DNA of 46,132 nucleotides from an uncultured Prevotellaceae bacterium (GCA_902770635.1 CACXTX010000011.1:1-46132); one strand, 5' to 3'; counted from the first letter of the stretch, positions 1 through 8,182 are shown. Notes: generated from the letters alone by a model not told the origin. Made by a program: numbers and translations.

Positions 1-945
1 GAGGACGTTGAAGAAGACCCTGAAGAGGAGTTTTTTCCCAATGGAGAGATTGAACAGAACTTGAATGTGAATGTCAAAGTGGACATTCTGCGCCCTATTG
101 CCAATCCGCGTGAGGAACTGGACAAGTTGGTGGGGTGTGCCGACATCAAGCGACGCATGGACGAGCTGGTGGCACTGACCAGCTACAACAAGATGATGCG
201 CGACTTGTTTCCTGGCAGCAAGCAACATGAGGTGTCGCTGCACAGCGTCTTCCTGGGACGTCCGGGAACAGGAAAGACGACGGTTTGCAAGATATTCGGC
301 TCGCTGCTGAGAAAGGTGGGTGCCCTGTCGAAAGGACATGTGGTGGTGTGCGACCGCGGTACTTTCATCGGCACACTGTGGGGCGACGAGGAGCGGTCAA
401 TGAAGCAGGTGCTGAAGATGGCGCAAGGCGGCGTACTGATGATTGACGAAGCGTATCTGCTGGCCAGCAAGAACGAGAACGACCCGGGAAGGCTGGTCAT
501 CCAACTGCTGATGAACGTGCTGGCCGACGAGACACAACGCGACATTGCCGTGGTGCTGTGTGGATACAAGGAGCCGATGATGAAGTTGCTGGACAGCAAC
601 CCTGGCTTATACTCGCGCTTTCCTAACAAGTTTGAGTTTGCCGACTTTACGGTCGATGAGCTGTTGGAAATCACCCAGTGCCGCGTGAAGGACTACGACT
701 ATCAGTTTACCGCCAAGGCTTGGGAGAAATACCGCCAGGTGCTGCTGCAGGCTTATCAGGTACGCAATCCAGAGACGTGGGGTAACGCCCGCTTTGTAGC
801 CAACCAGTTGGAGCGTATCTACATACAGCATGCCACGCGCTGTGTGAAGCACCAGCCTAAGGACAAGCGCGAACTGCTGAAGATAACACCCGAGGACATC
901 CTGCCCATCGAGGTGCCCCGCCAGAAAGCGAAGATAGGGTTTTAA
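1..945 (+). CDS. AAA+ ATPase of the CbbX/SpoVK type, 5' end outside the window
   Basis: The reading frame is open from base 1, so the protein starts upstream; the TTG at 61 is only an internal codon. The visible part is one AAA+ module. It has a Walker A motif (GRPGTGKT), a Walker B motif (GGVLMIDEAYLL), a sensor region (IAVVLCGYKEPM) and an arginine-finger-like YSRFPNKFEF stretch, the order found in CbbX/SpoVK-type ATPases. An acidic stretch (EDVEEDPEEEFF) precedes the module, which suggests a linker to an N-terminal part that cannot be seen. ATP-driven remodelling of a partner protein is inferred from the family; the partner is unknown. The next gene starts 12 bp downstream on the same strand, so the two may be co-transcribed. 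Confidence 0.85.
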   Translation, partial: EDVEEDPEEEFFPNGEIEQNLNVNVKVDILRPIANPREELDKLVGCADIKRRMDELVALTSYNKMMRDLFPGSKQHEVSLHSVFLGRPGTGKTTVCKIFGSLLRKVGALSKGHVVVCDRGTFIGTLWGDEERSMKQVLKMAQGGVLMIDEAYLLASKNENDPGRLVIQLLMNVLADETQRDIAVVLCGYKEPMMKLLDSNPGLYSRFPNKFEFADFTVDELLEITQCRVKDYDYQFTAKAWEKYRQVLLQAYQVRNPETWGNARFVANQLERIYIQHATRCVKHQPKDKRELLKITPEDILPIEVPRQKAKIGF

Positions 946-957
946 AGTCTGCAAGCG

Positions 958-1564
958 ATGAGAAAGAAAGTTCCTTACAGGGTGTGCCAGTGCATGCCCG
1001 ACGGTACTGTGACCCAGATGGAAGCCCGACTGCTGAAAGAGTTGGTGAACAGGGAGATTCATCCCATCCGCTGCGCATCCTCCTGTGGGCGAAAAGCCCA
1101 AAAGGGGCTGATGCTCGGCGACCTCTGTGCGGAAATTCACCTTGGCTGAGATTCACTCGAAGGACTATGACGACTGGATAGAGGTGCGGTTCAATACGGA
1201 GCGCGTGCAACTGAAGGATGTGATTTCCGACGGTGTCTGCGAGATGATAGGCAAACGGATTGACAAAGTGGAGCGCGAGCTGCATCTATCGGACGCACAA
1301 GGCCGCGACAGTTGGGAGTATTGGGCTGGCGACGGGTGGTACGATGCTTTGTTCTATGAGAAATATGACTTCGACTGGGAGCAAGCGCGAGACTATTATA
1401 TAAAGGTGCGCGACCAAGCCCGAGAAAGCCAGCACGTGGAGCTCTGTTTCCGTGAAGCGCAGGGCGAACTGCCGCCCCAGGCACAGGACTTTTTTAACTA
1501 CTGGAACGAAAGTAGCCCGACGGTGCAGGAGGATCTCAATTTCAAGGTGGATGACTGGGACTAG
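958..1564 (+). pseudogene. Small hypothetical gene split by a 94-bp insertion
   Basis: Two reading frames lie here: 958-1149, and one from a GTG at 1127 to 1564. The first begins MRKKVPYRVCQCMPDG and reaches ELVNREIH. The second carries AEIHSKDYDDWIEVRF and runs to the stop. The bases GAGATTCA occur at 1054 and again at 1148, 94 bp apart, in the two different frames. Removing one repeat and the bases between gives one continuous frame of 170 codons (LVNREIH joined to SKDYDDW) with no stop, so I read this as one gene broken by an insertion. The restored product is acidic and rich in Trp, Tyr and Asp, with no family I recognise. The second half may still be translated from GTG 1127, but no convincing ribosome-binding site is visible. 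Confidence 0.6.
1054..1155. repeat. 94-bp insertion bounded by 8-bp direct repeats
   Basis: GAGATTCA is present at 1054-1061 and 1148-1155. The bases between include a small hairpin (GGGC-GAAAA-GCCC near 1087-1099) and an imperfect inverted pair around GCGCATC and GATGCTC. The 8-bp direct repeat looks like a target-site duplication, but I see no clear terminal inverted repeats. A third, imperfect copy (AAATTCAC) lies near 1133. Confidence 0.5.
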
Positions 1565-1569
1565 GGGCG

Positions 1570-1968
1570 TTATCCGATGGTTTGCTGCTTACGATAGCCC
1601 ATGCCGGTAACATGGCAGATAAGGCGACCGTCCTGATTGGTTACACGAACCTCGACAGCAGGAATCTTGTGATGGTCGCAAACACCTACGGCCTCAGCAC
1701 GCAGCACATCGCCCTCACGAGCACTCGACACGAACATAATGTTATTCTGAATGCCAAAGGTCAACTGTCCGGCGTGGTTCATCCAGGCGGCAATGGCCAA
1801 GTCGGCCAGGGTGAACAAGGCACCGCCCTGGCAGACATTCCCTCCATTCAGATGGGCTTGCGTCACGGTCATCTCAGCAACGGCATGCTGGTTGTCTAAC
1901 TCTACGATACGGCAACCGGCATGGGCTGCGAAGCGGTCGTTCTTATTTAGTAATTCCTGTATATTCAT
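1570..1968 (-). CDS. PaaI-type hotdog-fold thioesterase
   Basis: A 132-residue protein starting MNIQELLNKNDRFAAHAG; an in-frame ATG nine codons upstream would overlap the presumed transcript start. The stretch AHLNGGNVCQGGALFTLADL is the hotdog thioesterase motif: the helix with GG-ALFTLAD follows the conserved Asn/Gly loop. Family members hydrolyse acyl-CoA thioesters, often as homotetramers; PaaI acts on phenylacetyl-CoA derivatives. No phenylacetate pathway gene is in the window, so the substrate is open. It is transcribed away from the trp operon. A -7-like box (TAATTTTG, reverse strand 2000-1993) sits just upstream. Confidence 0.85.
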   Translation of the reverse strand: MNIQELLNKNDRFAAHAGCRIVELDNQHAVAEMTVTQAHLNGGNVCQGGALFTLADLAIAAWMNHAGQLTFGIQNNIMFVSSAREGDVLRAEAVGVCDHHKIPAVEVRVTNQDGRLICHVTGMGYRKQQTIG

Positions 1969-1992
1969 TGTATAAATCCTATAAAACGGTAG

Positions 1993-2000
1993 CAAAATTA
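1993..2000 (-). promoter_or_regulatory. Probable -7 box of the thioesterase gene
   Basis: On the reverse strand this reads TAATTTTG, matching the Bacteroidota -7 consensus TAnnTTTG, 24 bp before the chosen ATG at 1968. No TTTG is found at the usual -33 distance. Confidence 0.5.
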
Positions 2001-2039
2001 CACTTTTTACTGCAAAACAGAAAAATAATCGTCCAAAAA

Positions 2040-2071
2040 TTTGCAGAATAACAGAATAATGTGTACTTTTG
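2040..2071 (+). promoter_or_regulatory. Promoter of the trp operon
   Basis: TTTG at 2040-2043, a 20-bp gap, then TACTTTTG at 2064-2071 match the Bacteroidota -33/-7 promoter (TTTG-N19-21-TAnnTTTG). It lies 28 bp upstream of the leader-peptide ATG. Confidence 0.75.
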
Positions 2072-2099
2072 CCACGGAAATCAAAACAAAACTAGCAAA

Positions 2100-2150
2100 A
2101 TGAAAGTAATGTCTAACATTTGGTGGTGGCGTAACTCGAGATTAAAATAG
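2100..2150 (+). CDS. trpL: trp operon leader peptide
   Basis: A 16-codon open frame encodes MKVMSNIWWWRNSRLK and ends with TAG. Three consecutive TGG codons (2121-2129) are characteristic of a Trp-sensing leader peptide. It lies between a promoter at 2040-2071 and a terminator at 2195-2226, upstream of trpB. By the known attenuation mechanism, ribosome stalling at the Trp codons when Trp-tRNA is scarce would change folding of the downstream RNA. The peptide itself probably has no other job. Confidence 0.8.
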   Translation: MKVMSNIWWWRNSRLK

Positions 2151-2226
2151 TCGCGGGGTACGAAGCCATTGCATCATGTAAGCATTCAGCATAAAAGGCT
2201 CGTCGGTAACGCGACGGGCCTTTTTT
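2128..2226 (+). promoter_or_regulatory. Candidate trp attenuator with alternative RNA pairings
   Basis: Segment 2, ACGAAGCC (2160-2167), can pair with segment 3, GGCTCGT (2197-2203), with one bulged A. Segment 3 is the left arm of the terminator, so this pairing would be the antiterminator. Segment 1, GGCGTA (2128-2133, overlapping the last Trp codon), can pair with TACGAAGCC (2159-2167) with a 3-nt bulge. A ribosome stalled at the Trp codons would cover segment 1 and free segment 2, favouring read-through. The pairings were found by eye, without an energy calculation. Confidence 0.6.
2195..2226 (+). terminator. Intrinsic terminator in the trp leader
   Basis: AAGGCTCGTCG (2195-2205), loop GTAACG, CGACGGGCCTT (2212-2222): an 11-bp stem with one G-U pair, ending in a run of six T (2221-2226). 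It lies 45 bp after the leader stop codon and 63 bp before trpB. Confidence 0.85.
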
Positions 2227-2289
2227 CCGTTTTAAGCACAAACGAGAGAGCGACGATATAAGCAATCAACATAAAAAACGACGATATAT

Positions 2290-3471
2290 ATGAGTTATTT
2301 AGTAGATGAAAAAGGATTTTATGGAGAGTTTGGCGGTGCATACGTGCCGGAAATACTCTACGCCACGGTCAAGAAGTTACAGGAGGAATATCTGCCGATT
2401 ATCGAGTCGAAGGAATTCCAGGATGAGTACATGGCGCTGCTCCGCGACTACGTGGGACGTCCCTCTCCGCTTTACCTGGCCAAGCGCATGAGCGAGAAGT
2501 ATGGTTGTAACCTTTATCTGAAAAGAGAGGACCTGAACCACACCGGTGCTCACAAGATTAACAACACCATCGGACAGATTCTGCTGGCTAAGAAGATGGG
2601 CAAGAAGCGCATCATTGCCGAAACGGGAGCCGGACAGCACGGCGTGGCTACGGCAACGGTATGTGCGCTGATGGACATGCCGTGCGTGGTGTATCAAGGA
2701 GCACTGGACGTAGAGCGCCAACACGTGAACGTGGAGCGCATGAAGATGCTGGGGGCCGAGGTGCGTCCCGTGAAGACCGGCAACTGGACGCTGAAGGATG
2801 CCACGAACGAAGCCATCCGCGACTGGTGCTGCCATCCTGCCGACACTTTTTATATTATAGGAAGCACGGTAGGCCCGCATCCCTACCCCGACATGGTGGC
2901 GCGCCTGCAAAGCGTTATCTCTGCGGAAATCAAGGAGCAGTTGCAGGAGAAGACAGGGCGTAACTATCCCGACGTGCTGATGGCGTGTGTAGGCGGCGGG
3001 AGCAATGCTGCCGGTACCATCTACCATTATATTGACGACGAACGCGTGAAGATAGTGCTGGCAGAAGCCGGCGGTCAGGGTGTCGAGACCGGTCACACGG
3101 CAGCGACCATCCATGCCGGTCGCCTGGGCATACTGCACGGTTCGAAGACGCTGGTGATGCAGACGCCCGACGGACAGATTATCGAGGCCGAGAGCATTTC
3201 AGCCGGACTGGACTACCCGGGCATTGGTCCGATGCACGCCAATCTGGCGACACAGCACCGTGCCACCGTCTATAGCATCAATGATGACGAAGCCGTGAGG
3301 GCAGCCTACGAACTGACGCGCATGGAGGGCATCATCCCGGCTTTGGAGAGTGCGCACGCCATTGCAGCCCTCGGCAAGATGTCGTTCAAGAAGGACGACG
3401 TGGTGGTGCTGACGGTCAGCGGACGAGGCGACAAGGACATTGAGACATATCTCAAAATGAGAAATGAGTAA
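2290..3471 (+). CDS. trpB: Tryptophan synthase beta chain
   Basis: A 393-residue TrpB, normal length. It condenses indole with L-serine to make L-tryptophan, using pyridoxal phosphate, in an alpha2-beta2 complex with TrpA. The PLP lysine is K89 in LNHTGAHKINNTIGQ; the phosphate-binding glycine loop (GGGSNAAGT) and the C-terminal SGRGDKD motif are present. It is the first gene of the operon, while its partner trpA is the last. The final residues (KMRNE) are encoded by the start of an AAATGAG heptad-repeat tract that continues past the stop, so the extreme C-terminus may have been rewritten by the repeat. Expression is probably controlled by the upstream attenuator. Confidence 0.97.
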   Translation: MSYLVDEKGFYGEFGGAYVPEILYATVKKLQEEYLPIIESKEFQDEYMALLRDYVGRPSPLYLAKRMSEKYGCNLYLKREDLNHTGAHKINNTIGQILLAKKMGKKRIIAETGAGQHGVATATVCALMDMPCVVYQGALDVERQHVNVERMKMLGAEVRPVKTGNWTLKDATNEAIRDWCCHPADTFYIIGSTVGPHPYPDMVARLQSVISAEIKEQLQEKTGRNYPDVLMACVGGGSNAAGTIYHYIDDERVKIVLAEAGGQGVETGHTAATIHAGRLGILHGSKTLVMQTPDGQIIEAESISAGLDYPGIGPMHANLATQHRATVYSINDDEAVRAAYELTRMEGIIPALESAHAIAALGKMSFKKDDVVVLTVSGRGDKDIETYLKMRNE

Positions 3472-3566
3472 TCGACGAAGTCGCTTTGACCTCGGTCAAA
3501 GAAATGAGAAATGGAAATGAAAAATGAGAAATGAGGACTCGAGCTTTGCTCGCTTTCAAAGAAAGA
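3458..3566. repeat. Heptad micro-repeats and hairpin between trpB and trpE
   Basis: AAATGAG-type 7-bp units occur at the trpB end (about 3457-3471) and again at about 3500-3535. Between them is a perfect hairpin, CTTTGACC-TC-GGTCAAAG (3483-3500). After them comes GACTCGAGC...GCTCGC followed by TTTCAAAG. There is no T-run after the hairpin, so it is not an obvious terminator. Confidence 0.6.
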
Positions 3567-3569
3567 ATT

Positions 3570-5030
3570 ATGATTACCTATAAATACACGACAAACAGCA
3601 AGAGCATTCTGGCCGACCTATATACACCCGTCGGCATCTATATGCGACTGCGCGACCTCTATCCGCAGAGTGCGCTGATGGAGAGTTCGGACTATCACGA
3701 ACAGAGCAATGCACGCTCGTTCATCGGTGTTAATCCCATAGCCAGTGTGGCGATTGGGCACGGTGTGGCAACCGTCACTTATCCCGACGGGAGCATGATG
3801 GAGCGTGAGTTGGACGCGGACTTCGGTACGGCAGAAGCCATCCACGCCCTCATTGACCGCATTGACGTGACCGGTGACGATGCTCACCTTTGCGGACTCT
3901 TCGGCTATACCAGTTTCAATGCCGTGCGCTATTTCGAGAACATCGACGTGAAGGACGAGACGCAGCAGAAGAACGATGCTCCCGACGTGCTATATATATT
4001 ATATAAGGTGGTGATTGTGTTCGACCATCATAACAACCTGCTGAAGGTGGTGACCTTGCGGGCTAATGCCCTAACTGATAACGGAGAATTGATAATTGAT
4101 AACTCATCCTCCGACATCGACGCCGTGATGAAAGCCATGAACAAGTCCAACGTCCAGGCCTACGACTTCCATCCGGTGGGTGACGTGCTTTCGACACTGA
4201 CCGACGACGAGCACCGCGAGAACATCCGCCGCGGCATTCGCCACTGTCTGCGCGGCGACGTGTTCCAGATAGTGCTGTCGCGCCGTTTCATCCAGCGCTA
4301 CGAGGGCGACGACTTCAAGCTGTATCGCGCCCTGAGGAGCATCAACCCCTCGCCCTACCTGTTCTACTTCGACTTCGGCGGCTTCCGCATCTTCGGCTCC
4401 AGCCCCGAGACCCACTGTCGCATAGAGAAACGGTCAATGGTCAATGGTCAATGTTCAATGTTAGCTTACATCGACCCGATAGCCGGAACGACGAAGCGCA
4501 CGGGCGATGCCGACGCCGACCGACGGGGTGCCGAGTTTCTGCGCAACGACCCGAAGGAGAATGCCGAGCACGTGATGCTGGTTGACCTGGCGCGCAACGA
4601 CTTGAGCCGCAACTGTCACGGCGTGAAGGTGGACTACTACAAGGACATTCAATACTACTCGCACGTCATCCACCTGGTCTCTCGCGTCAGTGGCGAGCTG
4701 GACAAGAACGCAGACCCTATCAAGGCGTTTATCGACACGTTTCCCGCCGGCACGCTCTCGGGTGCTCCGAAGGTTCGTGCCATGCAGCTCATCAGCGAGT
4801 ACGAGCCGCACAACCGCGGTGCCTACGGTGGCTGCATCGGCATCATCGGACTGGACGGAAGCCTGAACCAAGCCATTACCATCCGCACCTTCGTCTCGCG
4901 CAACGGCGAGCTGTGGTTCCAGGCGGGCGGCGGCATTGTGGCCAAGAGCGACGTGGAATATGAGTTGCAGGAAGTGAACAATAAACTGGGTGCACTGCGC
5001 CGGGCCATCCTGATGGCAGAGAAAATGTAA
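3570..5030 (+). CDS. trpE: Anthranilate synthase component I
   Basis: A 486-residue chorismate-using synthase; with TrpG it makes anthranilate from chorismate and glutamine. I chose ATG 3570 (MITYKYTTNSKSILADLY); upstream in-frame codons come from the repeat tract. The N-terminal part carries the family's regulatory domain. The C-terminal chorismate-binding domain has PIAGTTKRTGDADADRR, DLARNDLSR and FPAGTLSGAPKVRAMQ, all expected. Two stretches look foreign: DNGELIIDNSS (bases about 4078-4107), coded by AATTGAT-type heptads, and MVNGQCSML (about 4432-4463), coded by GGTCAAT-type heptads, the latter just before the conserved PIAGT segment. Both keep the frame. Feedback inhibition by tryptophan is usual for the family but cannot be judged here. 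Confidence 0.96.
   Translation: MITYKYTTNSKSILADLYTPVGIYMRLRDLYPQSALMESSDYHEQSNARSFIGVNPIASVAIGHGVATVTYPDGSMMERELDADFGTAEAIHALIDRIDVTGDDAHLCGLFGYTSFNAVRYFENIDVKDETQQKNDAPDVLYILYKVVIVFDHHNNLLKVVTLRANALTDNGELIIDNSSSDIDAVMKAMNKSNVQAYDFHPVGDVLSTLTDDEHRENIRRGIRHCLRGDVFQIVLSRRFIQRYEGDDFKLYRALRSINPSPYLFYFDFGGFRIFGSSPETHCRIEKRSMVNGQCSMLAYIDPIAGTTKRTGDADADRRGAEFLRNDPKENAEHVMLVDLARNDLSRNCHGVKVDYYKDIQYYSHVIHLVSRVSGELDKNADPIKAFIDTFPAGTLSGAPKVRAMQLISEYEPHNRGAYGGCIGIIGLDGSLNQAITIRTFVSRNGELWFQAGGGIVAKSDVEYELQEVNNKLGALRRAILMAEKM
4087..4107 (+). repeat. Second heptad repeat inside trpE
   Basis: AATTGAT twice followed by AACTCAT, three 7-bp units (21 bp, seven codons), within a linker between the N- and C-terminal domains. 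Confidence 0.65.
4432..4459 (+). repeat. Heptad tandem repeat inside trpE
   Basis: Four consecutive 7-bp units: GGTCAAT three times, then GTTCAAT. They encode part of RSMVNGQCSML, between the chorismate-domain strand and the PIAGT motif. Confidence 0.8.
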
Positions 5031-5046
5031 CTTAGGGGGTAAAAAA

Positions 5047-5610
<564 letters not shown>

Positions 5611-5621
5611 CTGAAACCAAT

Positions 5622-5742
5622 CATACGTATCATTTAATCAAATCATACGTATGATTTAGTCGAATCATACGTATCATCAGAGCAAATCATACGTATCACC
5701 GAAATCAGTCATACGTATCACCGAAATCAGTCATGCGTATCA
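5622..5742. repeat. Array of six 22-bp repeats with palindromic core
   Basis: CATACGTATCA (or ...TATGA) begins at 5622, 5644, 5666, 5688, 5710 and 5732, an exact 22-bp period. The last copy reads CATGCGTATCA. The core ATACGTAT is a perfect palindrome; the 11-bp linkers vary. It fills almost the whole trpG-trpD gap. No open frame of note is present. Confidence 0.9.
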
Positions 5743-5778
5743 TCAGAAAACAACATCAAAAACATAAAAACAAACAAT

Positions 5779-6789
5779 ATGGCACAAACGATGAAAGACA
5801 TCCTGAACAGGATGCTGAACCACGAGGAACTGACTCGTGAGGAAATGAAGAATATCCTGGTGGGCATCACGCAAAGCGAGTACCCCACGGAACAGATTAC
5901 CGCCCTGCTGACGGCACTGCAGATGCGCGGCGTGACGGTCGATGAACTGCTGGGTTTCCGCGACGGCATCCTGGAGACTGGCGTGCCCGCCATCCTGAAC
6001 GCCGACCGCTACATCGACGTGGTGGGCACGGGCGGCGACCGCAAGAACACGTTTAACATCTCGACCACCTCGTGCTTCGTCATCGCCGGAGCGGGCTACA
6101 AGGTCGCCAAGCACGGCAACTATGCCGCCACGAGCGTCTCTGGCGCCTCGAACGTCATCCAGCACCACGGCATCAAGTTCACCGACGACATCGACCGGCT
6201 GAACCGCTCGCTCAACGAGGCCGGCATCGTCTATCTGCATGCCCAGCTCTTTGCCAAGGCCATGAAGTTCGTCGGCCCCATCCGCAAGGCACTGCAGTTC
6301 CCCACCATCTTCAACCTGCTGGGTCCACTGGTTAATCCCAGCCAGCCTAAATGCCAGTTGCTGGGTGTGGCCAACCTCGACCAGATGCGGCTGTACAATC
6401 AGGTGTATCAGAAGATTGGCATTGACTACGGCATCGTGAACAGCATCGACGGCTATGACGAGATTTCGCTGACCGGCGACTTCAAGGTGACCACCCGTCA
6501 GTACGAGCGCATCTTCAAGCCCCAGGACCTGGGCTTCGACATTGCCAAACCCGAGGAACTGGTAGGAGGGGCGACAGAGGAAGAGGCCGCACAGATATTC
6601 GACAGCGTACTGGAGAACCGCGCCCTGCCCGCCCAGAAGAACATCGTGCTGGCCAACGCCGCCTTCGGCATTCAGGTGCTGGAGAAGGGCGAGAAGAGCA
6701 TCGAGGAGTGCATTGACATCGCCCGCGAGAGCATAGACAGCGGCAGCGCCCTGCGTACGTTCAAGAAATTCGTGGAACTCAACTCATAA
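5779..6789 (+). CDS. trpD: Anthranilate phosphoribosyltransferase
   Basis: A 336-residue TrpD that transfers phosphoribose from PRPP to anthranilate. The glycine loop GTGGD (residues 83-87), the KHGNYAATS segment, and a DDIDRLN...HAQLFAKAMK region match the nucleoside-phosphorylase-like fold of the family. Start: ATG 5779, in the A-rich context AACAATATGGCACAAACG. It is separated from trpG by 168 bp, almost all of it the 22-bp repeat array, the widest gap in the operon. It ends 5 bp before the longest form of trpC. Confidence 0.96.
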   Translation: MAQTMKDILNRMLNHEELTREEMKNILVGITQSEYPTEQITALLTALQMRGVTVDELLGFRDGILETGVPAILNADRYIDVVGTGGDRKNTFNISTTSCFVIAGAGYKVAKHGNYAATSVSGASNVIQHHGIKFTDDIDRLNRSLNEAGIVYLHAQLFAKAMKFVGPIRKALQFPTIFNLLGPLVNPSQPKCQLLGVANLDQMRLYNQVYQKIGIDYGIVNSIDGYDEISLTGDFKVTTRQYERIFKPQDLGFDIAKPEELVGGATEEEAAQIFDSVLENRALPAQKNIVLANAAFGIQVLEKGEKSIEECIDIARESIDSGSALRTFKKFVELNS

Positions 6790-6794
6790 GCCCT

Positions 6795-7559
6795 ATGAGT
6801 CCCATTAATCCCATTAGTCCCATGCAAGACATTCTGCAAGACATCATTGCCCACAAGCACCAGGAACTGGAACGGATGTATGCCAAGAAACCGTCGATGA
6901 AAGAGGCCCTACTGGATTCCGGCACGGGCATCATTGCCGAGTTCAAGCGCCGGTCGCCCTCAAAAGGGTGGATCAAGGAGGACGGGCGCGCCGACATCAT
7001 CCCGCTGTCGTATCAGCAGAACGGGGCTGCCGCACTCAGCATACTGACCGACAAGGATTACTTCGGCGGCCACGACGACTTCATCCGCACGGCCCGACAG
7101 TCTGGCGTCAACATCCCCATCCTCTACAAGAACTTCGTCATCGACGAGATGCAACTCTACGAGGCTGCCCTCTGCGGAGCCTCTGCCGTGCTCCTCATCG
7201 CCGCCTGCCTCACGAAAGAGCAGTGTGGCAGACTACTGAAGAAAGCCCACCAGCTGGGCCTGGAGGTACTGCTGGAAATGCACAGCGAGGCCGAACTGGA
7301 ATATGCGGAACTCGGCCCCGACATGTACGGCATCAACAACCGCAACCTCGGTTCGTTCGTCACGGATGTCGAAAACTCATTCCGTCTGGCAGAGCTTTTG
7401 CCTAAGGATGCCGTGAAGGTAAGCGAGAGTGGCATTTCGAACCCTGATACCGTTCGTGCACTCCGTCAAGTTGGTTTTAAAGGGTTCTTGATCGGTGAGA
7501 ACTTTATGAAGACGGCTGACCCAGGTCAAGCACTAAACGATTTTATCTCTAGACTATGA
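6795..7559 (+). CDS. trpC: Indole-3-glycerol phosphate synthase
   Basis: A 254-residue (beta/alpha)8-barrel enzyme that closes the indole ring from CdRP. IIAEFKRRSPSKGWI is the family's strand-1 motif with the catalytic Lys, and GINNRNL and SESGI are in place. Two starts are possible: ATG 6795, or ATG 6822 (MQDILQDIIAHKHQELERM). The nine extra residues of the longer form (MSPINPISP) are encoded by a CCCATTA(A/G)T 9-bp repeat, so the shorter form is probably the ancestral start. Its stop overlaps the trpF start by four bases (ATGATAG-type coupling). Confidence 0.95.
   Translation: MSPINPISPMQDILQDIIAHKHQELERMYAKKPSMKEALLDSGTGIIAEFKRRSPSKGWIKEDGRADIIPLSYQQNGAAALSILTDKDYFGGHDDFIRTARQSGVNIPILYKNFVIDEMQLYEAALCGASAVLLIAACLTKEQCGRLLKKAHQLGLEVLLEMHSEAELEYAELGPDMYGINNRNLGSFVTDVENSFRLAELLPKDAVKVSESGISNPDTVRALRQVGFKGFLIGENFMKTADPGQALNDFISRL
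6802..6824 (+). repeat. 9-bp micro-repeat at the trpC start
   Basis: CCCATTAAT, CCCATTAGT and CCCATG follow one another directly and supply an alternative upstream start region for trpC. Confidence 0.6.
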
Positions 7560-8173
7560 TAGTTAAAGTGTGTGGTATGCGTGATGCTGAGAACATCCGT
7601 GAAGTCGAGGCCTTAGGCATTGACCTGATGGGCTTCATCTTCTGGCCAAAGTCCAGTCGCTATGTGTCAGTGCGCCCCGCCTATCTGCCTTCGAAGTGCA
7701 AGCGTGTTGGTGTCTTTGTCGATGAAGACATAGAGGTGGTTAAAAAGATGGCCCAAGACTATGCCCTCGACTACATCCAGTTGCACGGCAAAGAGTCGCC
7801 CGACTACCTCCGTGGCCTTCGTTCCGTATGTGGCAATTCCATCACCACCATCAAGGCCTTCAACATCGCCACTGCCGAGGACTTCGACCAGACCGCGCCC
7901 TACGAGGGGCTGGCAGATTACTTCCTCTTCGACACCAAAGGAAAGTCCGTCGGCGGCAACGGCACCAAGTTCGACTGGACGGTCCTCGCCGCCTACAACG
8001 GCACCACACCTTTTATATTAAGTGGGGGCATCGGGCCCGACGACGCTGAGCGCGTCCGTGCCTTCCATCATCCTAAATGCATAGGCATCGACCTGAACTC
8101 CCGCTTCGAACTGGCCCCCGGGCTGAAGGACATCACCGCCCTCCAAACATTCTTCAATGAATTAAAGACTTAA
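7556..8173 (+). CDS. trpF: Phosphoribosylanthranilate isomerase
   Basis: A 205-residue TrpF barrel that isomerises phosphoribosylanthranilate to CdRP. The N-terminal MIVKVCGM carries the conserved Cys (C6) and Gly. The Asp in FLFDTKGKSVGGNG and the phosphate-binding SGGIGPDDAERV loop are intact. It overlaps trpC by four bases, so translation is probably coupled. It is not fused to trpC as in enteric bacteria. Confidence 0.94.
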   Translation: MIVKVCGMRDAENIREVEALGIDLMGFIFWPKSSRYVSVRPAYLPSKCKRVGVFVDEDIEVVKKMAQDYALDYIQLHGKESPDYLRGLRSVCGNSITTIKAFNIATAEDFDQTAPYEGLADYFLFDTKGKSVGGNGTKFDWTVLAAYNGTTPFILSGGIGPDDAERVRAFHHPKCIGIDLNSRFELAPGLKDITALQTFFNELKT

Positions 8174-8182
8174 ATGAATTGT

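Noticed and set aside
3483-3500. CTTTGACC-TC-GGTCAAAG hairpin as a terminator after trpB
   Set aside because: The loop is too small and no T-run follows; trpE must be transcribed through it.
5622-5742. CRISPR array
   Set aside because: The repeat core is 11 bp with 11-bp linkers; real CRISPR repeats and spacers are longer and no cas gene is near.
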